Positions 25,310 to 33,757 of a stretch of DNA of 64,000 bases are shown piece by piece. Source of the stretch: JAGRGG01 sp965217265. Lineage in GTDB: Bacteria > Pseudomonadota > Alphaproteobacteria > Geminicoccales > Geminicoccaceae. Numbering within the stretch: position 1 is the stretch's first letter; every line of letters starts with the position of its first letter. The notes under the pieces were generated by a model, which was not told the origin of the DNA, did not search any database, and worked only from the letters and a program-made list of their open reading frames with translations. The DNA lies in assembly GCA_965217265.1 (NCBI GenBank), contig CBDCHP010000004.1, positions 124,001 to 188,000 of the forward strand. The letters run 5' to 3'. The translations under genes and the position numbers were made by a program.

Positions 25310-26821
25310 ATGCTGAGCCACCTCGAAAACATCGCGGTGCTCTTGTTCAACCTCGACGTGATGGCGATCGTCGCCGCCTGCACGGTCTACGGCATGGTCG
25401 TCGGCGCCGTACCGGGCCTGACGGCGACGATGGCGGTGATCCTGCTGGTCCCGTTCACCTTCTTCCTCGATCCCGTGCCCGCGATCGGCGCCATCGTCGC
25501 CACCACCGCGACGGCGATCTTCGCCGGCGACATCCCCGGCGCCTTGCTGCGCATCCCCGGCACGCCGGCGTCGGCCGCCTACGTCGACGACGCGCACAAA
25601 ATCGCCAAGGCGGGCCGGGCGCGCTACGTCCTCACCGTCTCGCTGATCACGAGCGCCATCGGCGGCATCGTCGGCACCTTGATCTTGATCGTCGGCGCCC
25701 CGGCGCTCGCCCGCTTCGCCGCCAAGTTCTCCAGCTTCGAGTATTTCTGGCTCGGCTGCCTCGGCCTTTCCTGCGCCGTGCTGGCGAGCCCGAAGAACCC
25801 CGTGCGCGGCTTCGCCAGCCTGTTTCTCGGGCTTTTCGTCGCCTCGGTCGGCATCGACGTCGCCGTCGGCCACCCGCGCTTCACCTTCGACAATATCGAC
25901 CTGCTCGACGGGGTCAGCTTCATCCCGGCGATGATCGGCATCTTCGCGCTCGGCGAGGTGCTGCGGGCATCCTACACCGTGCCCGAGGCGCCCAAGGCCG
26001 CGGCTATCGCCGACGCCGCCGAGAAGGGCTCGCTGCGCAAGGCGTGGCAAGCGATCGTGCGCTACAAAATCGGCGTCGGTCGCTCCAGCGTGCTCGGCAC
26101 GGTGATCGGCGCCCTGCCCGGCGCCGGGGCCGACATCGCTGCCTGGGTCTGCTACGCGCTCTCGCGCAAGCTGTCGAAGGAGCCCGAACGCTACGGCGAG
26201 GGCCACGTCGAGGGCATCGTCGACGCCGGCTCGTCGAACAACGCCGCCGTCAGCGGCGCTTGGACGCCGGCGATGGTGTTCGGCATCCCCGGCGACACGG
26301 TGACGGCGATCGCGATCGGGGTCATGCTGTTGAAGGGCCTGACGCCGGGGCCGCGCATCTTCACGACCGAGCCCGAACTGGTCGCCGCCGTGTTCGGCAC
26401 CTTCCTCGTCGCCAACCTGCTCATGATCCCGGTCGGCCTCGTCGTCATCCGCTTCGCGGCGCTGGTCTTGAAGGCCGACCGCCGCGTCTTGATGCCGATC
26501 ATCCTGGTCTTCTCGCTGGTCGGCGCCTACGCCGTCGACGCCACCGCGACCTCGATCTGGATCGTGCTCGTCATCGGCGTGTTCGCCTACCTGCTCGAAG
26601 AGAACGGCTTTCCGATGGCGCCCGCGATCCTCGCCATCGTGCTGGGCCGGATGATCGAGGACAACTTCATGACCTCGATGATCAAGACCCAAGGCGGGCT
26701 CTTGGGCTTCTTCGAGCGTCCCGTCGCCGCGGTCCTGGGCGCCCTCACCCTCGCCGTCTGGGCCTGGATCGCGGTCCGGGTCGTCCTGGACGCGCGCAAG
26801 CCCGCGGTGGTGGTGGCATGA
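25310..26821 (+). CDS. Tripartite tricarboxylate transporter large permease TctA
   Basis: Twelve-helix permease of 503 residues. It contains the family signature block VVGAVPGLTATMAVILLVPF at about residues 27-46, GDIPGALLRIPGTPASAA, and a second repeat-like GALPGAGADIAAWVCY. It ends in TGA at 26821, on the edge of palindromic element copy 5. Confidence 0.93.
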   Translation: MLSHLENIAVLLFNLDVMAIVAACTVYGMVVGAVPGLTATMAVILLVPFTFFLDPVPAIGAIVATTATAIFAGDIPGALLRIPGTPASAAYVDDAHKIAKAGRARYVLTVSLITSAIGGIVGTLILIVGAPALARFAAKFSSFEYFWLGCLGLSCAVLASPKNPVRGFASLFLGLFVASVGIDVAVGHPRFTFDNIDLLDGVSFIPAMIGIFALGEVLRASYTVPEAPKAAAIADAAEKGSLRKAWQAIVRYKIGVGRSSVLGTVIGALPGAGADIAAWVCYALSRKLSKEPERYGEGHVEGIVDAGSSNNAAVSGAWTPAMVFGIPGDTVTAIAIGVMLLKGLTPGPRIFTTEPELVAAVFGTFLVANLLMIPVGLVVIRFAALVLKADRRVLMPIILVFSLVGAYAVDATATSIWIVLVIGVFAYLLEENGFPMAPAILAIVLGRMIEDNFMTSMIKTQGGLLGFFERPVAAVLGALTLAVWAWIAVRVVLDARKPAVVVA

Positions 26822-26966
26822 ACGCTTCGCGTTGCGCTCGCCGCGCGGGCTTTTTCTCTTTTTTCAGTTAAGTGCTGGGGGCTGGCTTCAACGTTGAAGC
26901 CAGCCCCCAGCGATAAGTAGCAAAAAAGAAAAGAGAAAGGCCGCGCGGCAGCGCACGCGCAGCGTT
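26821..26966. repeat. Dispersed palindromic element, copy 5 (146 bp), with perfect core
   Basis: It starts on the last base of the tctA stop with AACGCTTCGCGTTGCGCT and ends AGCGCACGCGCAGCGTT. Its core 26874-26911 is a perfect 38-bp palindrome (GCTGGGGGCTGGCTTCAAC and its complement), the cleanest of all copies. The tract CTTTTTCTCTTTTTTC faces GCAAAAAAGAAAAGAGAAAG. The right end lies five bases from the stop codon of the convergent ferritin-like gene. Confidence 0.93.
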
Positions 26967-26970
26967 CTTC

Positions 26971-27858
26971 CTAGCGCAGCGTGCCGTTCAGGCCGTTCGG
27001 GAAGAAGCCGCCTTTGCCGGTGCCGCCGGCGTAGACGATCTTCAAGACCTGTCCTGGCGTGCGGGCAAACGCGAGGCCGAGGCGGCCGTCGTCGTCGCGC
27101 GGCACGATGTTGACCTTGCCCTGGTTGTTGATCGGGCCTTGGTCCATGTCGCCCGGCCCGTCGAGCTTGTCGCGCAGGTTCGAGATCGCGTTCGCGGCCC
27201 TGGTCGCGGCGTTGCCGCGGCCGACCAGGAGGGTGCGGATCTCGCCGGCGTGGTAGGCTTCGACGGCGAGGATGCTGGCCGCAGCACCCAGGATCGCCTT
27301 GCTCTGGATCAAGGGGGCAGCACCGTTGTAGGCGGTGACGCCGACGTCCTCGAAGACGAACGCGCCCAGAAGGAAGCTGAGTTCGTCGGCGAACGGATCG
27401 AAGCCCGCCCCGAGACCGGCCGCCGAGGCGAGTGCCGGAAAGCTCCGGTCGAAGTCGATCCTCGGCCGGGCCGCGGCGGCCCTGCCCAGCGTGCGGCGCA
27501 GGAAGATGACGTGCGCCTCCTCGTCGCCGGCGATCTCCTGCGCGTATTCCTTGAAGATCGGCGTCTTGAACGGCACCCGCCGACCGCCTGTGACGCGGCC
27601 CAGACGACCGACGCCGTCGACGTCGCTCGACTTCAAGCCGCGGCCGAAGGCGCCGCGCAGGTAGTACTCGGCTTCGAGATATTCGAGGTTCAAGGCGAAG
27701 TTGGCGATGTCGGCATCGGTGATCGACTGCGCCGCCGCCTCATTGGCGAAGCCTAAGCCGGCGATGCCGCCTGCGGCGGCGGCGGTCCCGGCGAGCGCCG
27801 CCCCGGTCAAGAACGTGCGGCGCCCGCCCTTGAGATTGATAGGGTTGATGTCTGCCAT
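26971..27858 (-). CDS. Exported ferritin-like domain protein (desiccation-related type)
   Basis: Tat-exported ferritin-like protein of 295 residues. The N-terminus GGRRTFLTGAALAGTAAAA is a twin-arginine-like signal. The helical bundle shows candidate di-iron ligands in LEYLEAEYYLRG, GDEEAHVIFLRR, FEDVGVTAYNG and VEAYHAGEIRTLL. The fold resembles the plant PCC13-62 desiccation-related protein and bacterial homologues. A GAGGA site precedes the ATG. An EcfG-like promoter match lies about 70 bases upstream. Function unproven; iron binding and stress protection are inferred. Confidence 0.82.
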   Translation of the reverse strand: MADINPINLKGGRRTFLTGAALAGTAAAAGGIAGLGFANEAAAQSITDADIANFALNLEYLEAEYYLRGAFGRGLKSSDVDGVGRLGRVTGGRRVPFKTPIFKEYAQEIAGDEEAHVIFLRRTLGRAAAARPRIDFDRSFPALASAAGLGAGFDPFADELSFLLGAFVFEDVGVTAYNGAAPLIQSKAILGAAASILAVEAYHAGEIRTLLVGRGNAATRAANAISNLRDKLDGPGDMDQGPINNQGKVNIVPRDDDGRLGLAFARTPGQVLKIVYAGGTGKGGFFPNGLNGTLR

Positions 27859-27928
27859 GACATATATCCTCGATCGTTATTGCCTCGTGGCCAGAAGAAG
27901 CTTCGAGACCGCCCCTTCTCGGTCGACA

Positions 27929-27954
27929 AACTGAGAATAAGTTTATTTCGTTCC
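27929..27954 (-). promoter_or_regulatory. Candidate EcfG (general stress) promoter
   Basis: On the minus strand GGAAC is followed after 17 bases by AGTT, one mismatch from the alphaproteobacterial EcfG consensus GGAAC-N16/17-CGTT. It lies upstream of the ferritin-like gene in a locally AT-rich spacer. The fit to a stress-type gene makes it plausible, but a single short match is weak evidence. Confidence 0.33.
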
Positions 27955-28073
27955 AATAAAAGGGTTAATTTTCTTGAAAAAAATATTTTTAATTTGGTGA
28001 TCCAATAATCGTTTTCGTTCGTATGACTTAGCTTGGCACCTTTGAAAACTGAGTTCCCTTGCCGCGCACGGTT

Positions 28074-28817
28074 TCAATGCAATATTTGCCCGAGAAACAT
28101 CTTGGTACGCTTGTTCTGCGGGTGATGGAAGAAGGTCTCGGGCTCGGCGACCTCGACGACCTCGCCCTTGTCCATGAAGACGACGAAGTCGGCCACTTGG
28201 CGGGCGAAGCCCATCTCGTGCGTGACGCAGACCATGGTCATGCCCTCCTCGGCGAGGCCGACCATGGTATCGAGCACCTCCTTGACCATCTCGGGATCGA
28301 GTGCCGAGGTCGGCTCGTCGAACAGCATGACCTTGGGCTTCATGCATAAGGACCGGGCGATGGCGACGCGCTGCTGCTGCCCGCCGGAGAGCTGGCCCGG
28401 GTATTTTTGCGCCTGCTCAGGGATGCGCACGCGCTCAAGAAAGTGCATCGCCGTCATCTCGGCCTCCTTCTTCGGTACGTGGCGCACCCATATCGGCGCC
28501 AAGCACAGATTCTCCAAGACGGTCAGATGCGGGAACAGGTTGAAGTGCTGGAAGACCATGCCGACCTCGCGGCGGATGGCATCCACGTTGCGAACGTCGT
28601 TGGTCAGTTCGATGCCATCCACGACGATCTGGCCGCGCTGGTGCTCTTCGAGGCGGTTGACGCAGCGGATCATCGTCGACTTGCCCGAGCCCGAGGGTCC
28701 GCAGACGACGACGCGCTGACCCTTCTCGACTGCGAGGTCGATCGCCTTCAAGACGTGGAATTCGCCGAACCATTTGTGGACGTCGCGTAGCCGGATCATC
28801 GGATCGCCGTCGCTCAT
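28074..28817 (-). CDS. aapP: Amino acid ABC transporter ATP-binding protein AapP
   Basis: ATPase of the general L-amino-acid transporter, 247 residues. Walker A GPSGSGKSTMIRC, signature LSGGQQQRVAIARSL and Walker B VMLFDEPTSALDPE are complete. It is the last gene of the aapJQMP operon on the minus strand, 27 bases after aapM. The downstream gap 27859-28073 is AT-rich and holds no gene that I can see. Confidence 0.93.
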   Translation of the reverse strand: MSDGDPMIRLRDVHKWFGEFHVLKAIDLAVEKGQRVVVCGPSGSGKSTMIRCVNRLEEHQRGQIVVDGIELTNDVRNVDAIRREVGMVFQHFNLFPHLTVLENLCLAPIWVRHVPKKEAEMTAMHFLERVRIPEQAQKYPGQLSGGQQQRVAIARSLCMKPKVMLFDEPTSALDPEMVKEVLDTMVGLAEEGMTMVCVTHEMGFARQVADFVVFMDKGEVVEVAEPETFFHHPQNKRTKMFLGQILH

Positions 28818-28844
28818 CGAAGCCGCCCCTTCTTGAAATCGTCG

Positions 28845-29960
28845 TTACTTGTGCCCGGTGTCGAGCTTACGCTCCAGGTGCTGGCTGTACTGCGACATGG
28901 CAAAGCAGAACAGCCAGTAGACGAGTGCTGCGAAGACATAACCCTCGACCGCGAGGCCGATCCAGGTCGGGTCGGACAGGCCGGCCTGGACCGTGTTGAG
29001 GAAGTCGAACAGGCCGATGATGAGGACGAGCGAGGTGTCCTTGAACAGGCCGATGAAGGTGTTGACGATGCCGGGGATGACGATTTTCAGCGCCTGCGGC
29101 AGGATGATGAGGCCCATGCTCTTCCAGTAGCTGAGGCCCAAGGCCGCCGCCGCCTCGTACTGGCCCTTGGGGATCGCCTGCAAGCCCCCGCGCACGACCT
29201 CGGCCATGTAGGCGGCGGCGAACAAGGAGAAGCCGACGAGGGCACGCAGGAGCTTGTCGAAGTTGACCCCCTCGGGCAAGAAGAGCGGCAGCATCACCGA
29301 GGCCATGAACAAGACCGTGATCAACGGCACGCCGCGGACGATCTCGATGAAGATCGTGCAGACCGACTTGATCGCCGGCATGGTCGAGCGCCTGCCCAGC
29401 GCCAACAGCACGCCGAGCGGCAAGGAGCTGGTGATCCCGACCCCGGCGATGACGAGCGTCAAGAACAGCCCGCCCCAGCGCGGGGTCTCGACGACGCTGA
29501 GGCCGAACATGCCGCCGTGGAACAGGATGTAGGCGAGGACCGGATAGACGATCAGCACGCCCACGGCGTAGAGCAGCTTGCGCTCGAAGCGGGGCAGGAA
29601 GAACGGCACCATGAGGACCAGCAGCAGGATCACCCCGGCGTGGATGCGCCAGCGCTGGGTCGGGGGATAGAAGCCGTAGAGGAACTGATCGAAGCGCGCG
29701 CCGACGAAGGGCCAGCAGGCCCCGCCCGCCCCGGCACAAGCCTCGCGGCTGTCGCCGATAAAGGTGGCGTCGATGAAGGCCCAGTTGATGATCGGCGGCA
29801 CGATTTCCCAGAGCAGCCACAAGGCGGCCAGGGTCAACAGCGTGTTCGGGATCGAGGAGAACAAGTTGGTGCGCAACCAGCCGACGACGCCGCGCTCGGC
29901 CACCGGCGGCGGCAGGTCCGCGCTCGGATCGGTGCGAACGTAGTGCTCGATGCCCGCCAT
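28845..29960 (-). CDS. aapM: Amino acid ABC transporter permease AapM
   Basis: Second permease of the Aap system, 371 residues, starting at MAGIEHYVRTDPS. It has the large N-terminal extension with extra helices and a periplasmic loop typical of AapM. The binding-protein-dependent permease core follows (FIEIVRGVPLITVLFM, then the EAA loop QYEAAAALGLSYWKSMGLII). Longer upstream frames run into aapQ in the wrong frame and are rejected. Spacing to aapQ is two bases. Confidence 0.92.
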   Translation of the reverse strand: MAGIEHYVRTDPSADLPPPVAERGVVGWLRTNLFSSIPNTLLTLAALWLLWEIVPPIINWAFIDATFIGDSREACAGAGGACWPFVGARFDQFLYGFYPPTQRWRIHAGVILLLVLMVPFFLPRFERKLLYAVGVLIVYPVLAYILFHGGMFGLSVVETPRWGGLFLTLVIAGVGITSSLPLGVLLALGRRSTMPAIKSVCTIFIEIVRGVPLITVLFMASVMLPLFLPEGVNFDKLLRALVGFSLFAAAYMAEVVRGGLQAIPKGQYEAAAALGLSYWKSMGLIILPQALKIVIPGIVNTFIGLFKDTSLVLIIGLFDFLNTVQAGLSDPTWIGLAVEGYVFAALVYWLFCFAMSQYSQHLERKLDTGHK

Positions 29961-29962
29961 GC

Positions 29963-31171
29963 CTAGCGCTCCACCAGCGCGTTTCGCGCGTTGTACCAGT
30001 TCATGAACAAGGAGGTGATCAGGCTCAAGCTGACGTAGACGACCATCCAGATCGCCACGATCTCGATCGCCTGGCCCGTCTGGTTCAAGACCGTGCCGCC
30101 GACCGCGACGAGGTCGGGGTAGGCGATCGCGACCGCGAGCGAGGAGTTCTTGGTCAGGTTGAGGTACTGCGAGGTCAAGGGCGGGATGATGACCCGCATC
30201 GCCTGCGGGATGACGACGAGGCGCAGCGTCGGCGTGCGTTTCAGCCCGAGGGCACCGGCGGCCTCCCACTGCCCCTTCGAGACGGCGAGGATGCCCGAGC
30301 GCACGATCTCGGCGATGAAGGCGCCGGTGTAGAGCGCGAGGCCCAAGAGCAGCGCCACCATCTCTGGCACGAGGTTGAGCCCGCCGCGAAGGGCGAAGCG
30401 CGTCTCCTCGGCGAACTCGAAGCTGAGCGGTGCCCCCATGAGGAGAAAGGCCAGCACCGGTGCCCCGACGATGAGGGCGAACCCGGCGAGGAAGGACGGG
30501 AACTGTTGCCCGGTGCGCTCGCGCCGCCGCTTGGCCCAGCGTCCCAGCAGGTAGGCAGCGACGATGCCGACGACGACACCGATCAGGAGCGCCCACCCCG
30601 ACCCCGGTTCGATGATGGGCCGGGGCACGGTCAGGCCGCGGTTGTTAAGAAAGACGACGTCGAGCAGGGTCAGGCTGTCGGCCGGACGCGGCAGCGGGCT
30701 CAAGACGGCCGTGTACCAGAACAGGAGTTGCAAGAGCAGCGGGATGTTGCGCATCATCTCGACGTAGGCGGCGGCCAGTTTCGCCACCAGCCAGTTGCCC
30801 GACAGGCGCAGGATGCCGGCCGTAAAGCCGATGATCGTCGCCAGCACGATGCCCAAGACCGCGACCAGGAGCGTGTTGAGGAAGCCGGCGAGCAGCGCGT
30901 CGCCGTAGGTCGAGACCGCGCTGTAGGGGATCAAGGAGAAGCCGAGGTCGAAGCCGGCCGTGTTGTTGATGAAGCCGAAGCCCGACGAGATGCGCAACCG
31001 CGCCAGGTTCTCGCGCGTGTTGTCGACGATCCACCAGATCCCGGCGACGAGTGCTAAGACGACGACGACCTGGGCCGCAACCCCGCGCCAGAACGGGTCG
31101 GCCCAGGCGGGGGCCCTGGGCGCCCGCTCGGAGGATTGTTCGAGGGTCGGATCAACGCGGTCCAGGGCCAT
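29963..31171 (-). CDS. aapQ: Amino acid ABC transporter permease AapQ
   Basis: First permease of the Aap system, 402 residues. It has a cytosolic N-terminal tail, a helix at about residues 30-48, MMRNIPLLLQLLFWY in the permease core and the EAA-type loop QWEAAGALGLKRTPTLRLVV. It pairs with AapM to form the membrane channel. It lies 81 bases behind aapJ, and that gap contains a strong stem-loop. Confidence 0.92.
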   Translation of the reverse strand: MALDRVDPTLEQSSERAPRAPAWADPFWRGVAAQVVVVLALVAGIWWIVDNTRENLARLRISSGFGFINNTAGFDLGFSLIPYSAVSTYGDALLAGFLNTLLVAVLGIVLATIIGFTAGILRLSGNWLVAKLAAAYVEMMRNIPLLLQLLFWYTAVLSPLPRPADSLTLLDVVFLNNRGLTVPRPIIEPGSGWALLIGVVVGIVAAYLLGRWAKRRRERTGQQFPSFLAGFALIVGAPVLAFLLMGAPLSFEFAEETRFALRGGLNLVPEMVALLLGLALYTGAFIAEIVRSGILAVSKGQWEAAGALGLKRTPTLRLVVIPQAMRVIIPPLTSQYLNLTKNSSLAVAIAYPDLVAVGGTVLNQTGQAIEIVAIWMVVYVSLSLITSLFMNWYNARNALVER

Positions 31172-31209
31172 CGGCGCTCGCCTCGTTCTTGTCGCTCACC
31201 CCAAGAAGG

Positions 31210-31246
31210 GCGGCCCGGCCGTCGCTCGTGGAGACGGCCGGGCCGC
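31210..31246 (-). promoter_or_regulatory. Intercistronic stem-loop behind aapJ
   Basis: A perfect 14-bp stem (GCGGCCCGGCCGTC / GACGGCCGGGCCGC) with a 9-base loop starts six bases after the aapJ stop codon. It is not followed by a T-run. Placement between a highly expressed binding-protein gene and its permease genes suggests message stabilisation or partial termination. Confidence 0.55.
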
Positions 31247-31252
31247 GGCCGA

Positions 31253-32275
31253 TCAGCGAACCGGCGGGGCGTACATGATGCCGCCCTCGGTCCACAGCGC
31301 GTTGATGCCGCGCTCGATGTTCAAGGGCGAGCCGGAGCCGACGTTGCGCTCGAAGATCTCGCCGTAATTACCGACGTGCTTGATCGCCTGCGCCGCCCAG
31401 GCGCTGTCGAGCTTGAGGTACTCGCCCATCGTGTCCTCGCTGCCGAGCAGCCGCTTGATGTTGGGGTTGTCGTTCTCCATCATCTGGTCGACGTTCTCGC
31501 TGGTGACGCCCAGTTCCTCGGCGTTGATCAGCGCGAACAGCACCCAGCGAGCGATGTCGGCCCACTCGCTGTCACCCTGGCGCACGGCGGGACCGAGCGG
31601 CTCCTTCGAGATGATCTCGGGCAGAACCTCGTAATTGTCCGGGGTCGGCATGCCGAGGCGGTTGGAATAAAGGCCCGACGCGTCGGTCGTGAACACGTCG
31701 CAGCGGCCCTGCTCGAAGGCGACGCGGATCTCGTCGTCATTCTCGAACACGACCGGCGTGTAGTTCATGCCGTGCGTGCGAAAGTAGTCGGCGAGGTTCA
31801 GTTCGGTCGTCGTGCCCGGCTGGACGCAGACCGCCGCCCCGTCGAGCTCGGTGGCGGCGGTGACGCCGAGATCGGTCGGCACCATGAAGCCCTGGCCGTC
31901 ATAGTAGCTGACGCCGGTGAATTCGAGCCCGAGCGCCGCGTCGCGCTGCAGGGTCCAGGTCGTGTTGCGCGAGAGGATATCGACCTCGCCCGACTGCAGC
32001 GCCGTGAAGCGCTCCTTCGAGGTCAAGGGGGTGAACTTGACTGCCTCCGGGTCGTCGAAGAGCGCGGCCGCGATCGCGCGGCAGACGTCGACGTCGAGGC
32101 CGGTCCACTCGCCCTGGTCGTTGGTCGACGAGAAGCCCGGCAGGCCGGTGCTGACGCCGCACTGAACGAAACCCTTCTGCTTGACGCCGTCCAGGGTCTC
32201 GCCGGCGAAGGCCGGGACCGCCGCCGTACCGATGATGAGGGTGCCCGCCGCTGCGAGCTGTCGTGAAAAACGCAT
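31253..32275 (-). CDS. aapJ: General L-amino acid-binding protein AapJ
   Basis: Periplasmic receptor of the Aap ABC transporter, 340 residues. The ATG at 32275 follows GGAGG and begins a signal peptide ending near VPAFA. Family blocks are KQKGFVQCGVSTGLPGFSS, GLDVDVCRAIAAALF, and SRNTTWTLQRDAALGLEF. It is the first gene of the aapJQMP operon and is divergent from the cystathionine-lyase gene. Confidence 0.93.
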   Translation of the reverse strand: MRFSRQLAAAGTLIIGTAAVPAFAGETLDGVKQKGFVQCGVSTGLPGFSSTNDQGEWTGLDVDVCRAIAAALFDDPEAVKFTPLTSKERFTALQSGEVDILSRNTTWTLQRDAALGLEFTGVSYYDGQGFMVPTDLGVTAATELDGAAVCVQPGTTTELNLADYFRTHGMNYTPVVFENDDEIRVAFEQGRCDVFTTDASGLYSNRLGMPTPDNYEVLPEIISKEPLGPAVRQGDSEWADIARWVLFALINAEELGVTSENVDQMMENDNPNIKRLLGSEDTMGEYLKLDSAWAAQAIKHVGNYGEIFERNVGSGSPLNIERGINALWTEGGIMYAPPVR

Positions 32276-32395
32276 GTTGCCTCCGAGTTGAAAACGTTTC
32301 TTGGCTTGCGGTTTGAGTGCGGCGGCCACATCGTGTTCGCCGCTTGGCCCCGACCTTGGCACGACAAGTGGCCCCTTGCCAATAGTCGATGCAAC

Positions 32396-32410
32396 GCACA
32401 AAGTTTGTGC
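32396..32410. promoter_or_regulatory. Palindromic operator candidate between divergent genes
   Basis: GCACAAAGTTTGTGC is a perfect 7-bp inverted repeat around one base. It lies in the 184-base gap between aapJ (minus) and the cystathionine-lyase gene (plus), where a regulator could act on both promoters. The regulator is unknown. Confidence 0.33.
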
Positions 32411-32459
32411 AATTGCGAGAACGGCCGGCGGTTTTCCTCAATTCGAACACGGATCAGGC

Positions 32460-33623
32460 ATGCAGGACGACACCAAGATCACCCACATCGGCCGCGAACC
32501 GCACGCCAATCACGGCATCGTGAACCCGCCGGTCTACCGTGCCTCGACGATCCTGTTCCCGACGCTGGAATCGATGCGCGCGTCGCACCCGGACAAGAAC
32601 GTGCATTATGGGCGCTATGGTACGCCAACGACGGCGGCGCTGACCGGGGCGATCGCCGACCTGGACGGTGCCGCCGGTGCGATCGCCGTCGGCTCGGGCA
32701 AGAGCGCCATCGTCGGCACGCTGATGGGTCTCGCCAAGGCGGGCGACCGGCTCCTCGTCGTCGACAACGCCTACGCCCCGACCCGCGCCTTCGCCTCAAG
32801 CACGCTGAAGCGCTTCGGCGTCGAGACGACCTACTACGACCCGCGCCTTGGCGAGGGCATCGCCGACCTGATCGACGCTAAGACTCGCGTCCTGTTCCTG
32901 GAGAGCCCCGGCTCGCTCACCTTCGAGGTCCAGGACGTCCCCGCCTTGGTGCGGGCGGCGAAGACGAAGAACCCGGACATCGCCGTCGTCATCGACAATA
33001 CCTGGGCGACACCGCTTTATTTCAAGCCGTTGGAGTACGGCGTTGACGTATCGATCCAGGCCGGCACCAAGTATGTCGGCGGCCACTCCGACCTAATGCT
33101 CGGCCTCGTCAGCGTCAACGAACGCTTCTTGAAGCCCGTTCGCGCCGGCCTGATGGACGTCGTCGGTGCCGCCGCCCCGGACGATTGCTGGCTGGCGCTG
33201 CGCGGCCTGCGCACGATGGCGGTTCGCCTGGCGCGTCACCAAGCCAACGGCATTGAGGTGGCAAGATGGCTAGAACAACAAAACGTTGTCGAGGAAGTCT
33301 TACACCCCGCTCTAGAAAGCCACCCCGATCACGCGCTCTTCAAGCGCGACTTCAAGGGTGCTTCGGGCCTGTTCGCCTTTCGCCTCAAGCCGGGGCCGCA
33401 GAATGGGCTCGCCGCCATGCTCGACCAGATGAAGCTGTTCGGCATGGGCTACTCCTGGGGCGGCTTCGAGAGCCTTTTGATCCCCTGCGACCCGACCCCG
33501 ATCCGCACCGCCACCCCCTGGTCGTGCGACGGCTGTCTCTTACGCATCCACGTCGGTCTGGAAGATCCAACCGACCTGATCGAGGATTTAAAGGCCGGGC
33601 TGGAGCGTTACACGGCTGGGTGA
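32460..33623 (+). CDS. metC: Cystathionine beta-lyase (PLP-dependent)
   Basis: Cys/Met-metabolism PLP enzyme of 387 residues, converting cystathionine to homocysteine, pyruvate and ammonia. The N-terminal NPPVYRASTILFPT, YGRYGTPTT, the Asp of VVIDNTWATPLYF, and the PLP-lysine motif SIQAGTKYVGGHSD are present; MGYSWGGFESL near the C-terminus is typical of MetC. A short patch near 33255-33320 uses AT-richer codons than its surroundings. It ends in TGA at 33623, where palindromic element copy 6 begins. Confidence 0.91.
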   Translation: MQDDTKITHIGREPHANHGIVNPPVYRASTILFPTLESMRASHPDKNVHYGRYGTPTTAALTGAIADLDGAAGAIAVGSGKSAIVGTLMGLAKAGDRLLVVDNAYAPTRAFASSTLKRFGVETTYYDPRLGEGIADLIDAKTRVLFLESPGSLTFEVQDVPALVRAAKTKNPDIAVVIDNTWATPLYFKPLEYGVDVSIQAGTKYVGGHSDLMLGLVSVNERFLKPVRAGLMDVVGAAAPDDCWLALRGLRTMAVRLARHQANGIEVARWLEQQNVVEEVLHPALESHPDHALFKRDFKGASGLFAFRLKPGPQNGLAAMLDQMKLFGMGYSWGGFESLLIPCDPTPIRTATPWSCDGCLLRIHVGLEDPTDLIEDLKAGLERYTAG

Positions 33624-33757
33624 ACGCTTCGCGTGCGCTCGCCGCGTTTTTTGCCAGTGTTAACGCAGGAGGCTGGCCGAGGCGCCGAGGGCCAGCCTCG
33701 ATACAAAGTTAAAAAAGAAGAAAAAAAGCCCGCGCGGCGAGCGCAACGCGAAGCGTT
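33623..33757. repeat. Dispersed palindromic element, copy 6 (135 bp), between two stop codons
   Basis: The left end AACGCTTCGCGTGCGCTCG begins on the last base of the metC TGA. The right end (GCAACGCGAAGCGTT) supplies two bases of the tlyA TAA on the opposite strand. It is the shortest copy because the left pyrimidine tract is largely missing (only TTTTTTGCC). The core is GAGGCTGGCC / GGCCAGCCTC. The GCCAGTGTTAACG segment on the left matches the right halves of copies 1 and 3 in inverted orientation. Confidence 0.92.

Noticed and set aside
28845..30596. Extended AapM of 583 residues
   Set aside because: Sequence upstream of 29960 is a shadow of aapQ; MAGIEHY matches the usual AapM start.
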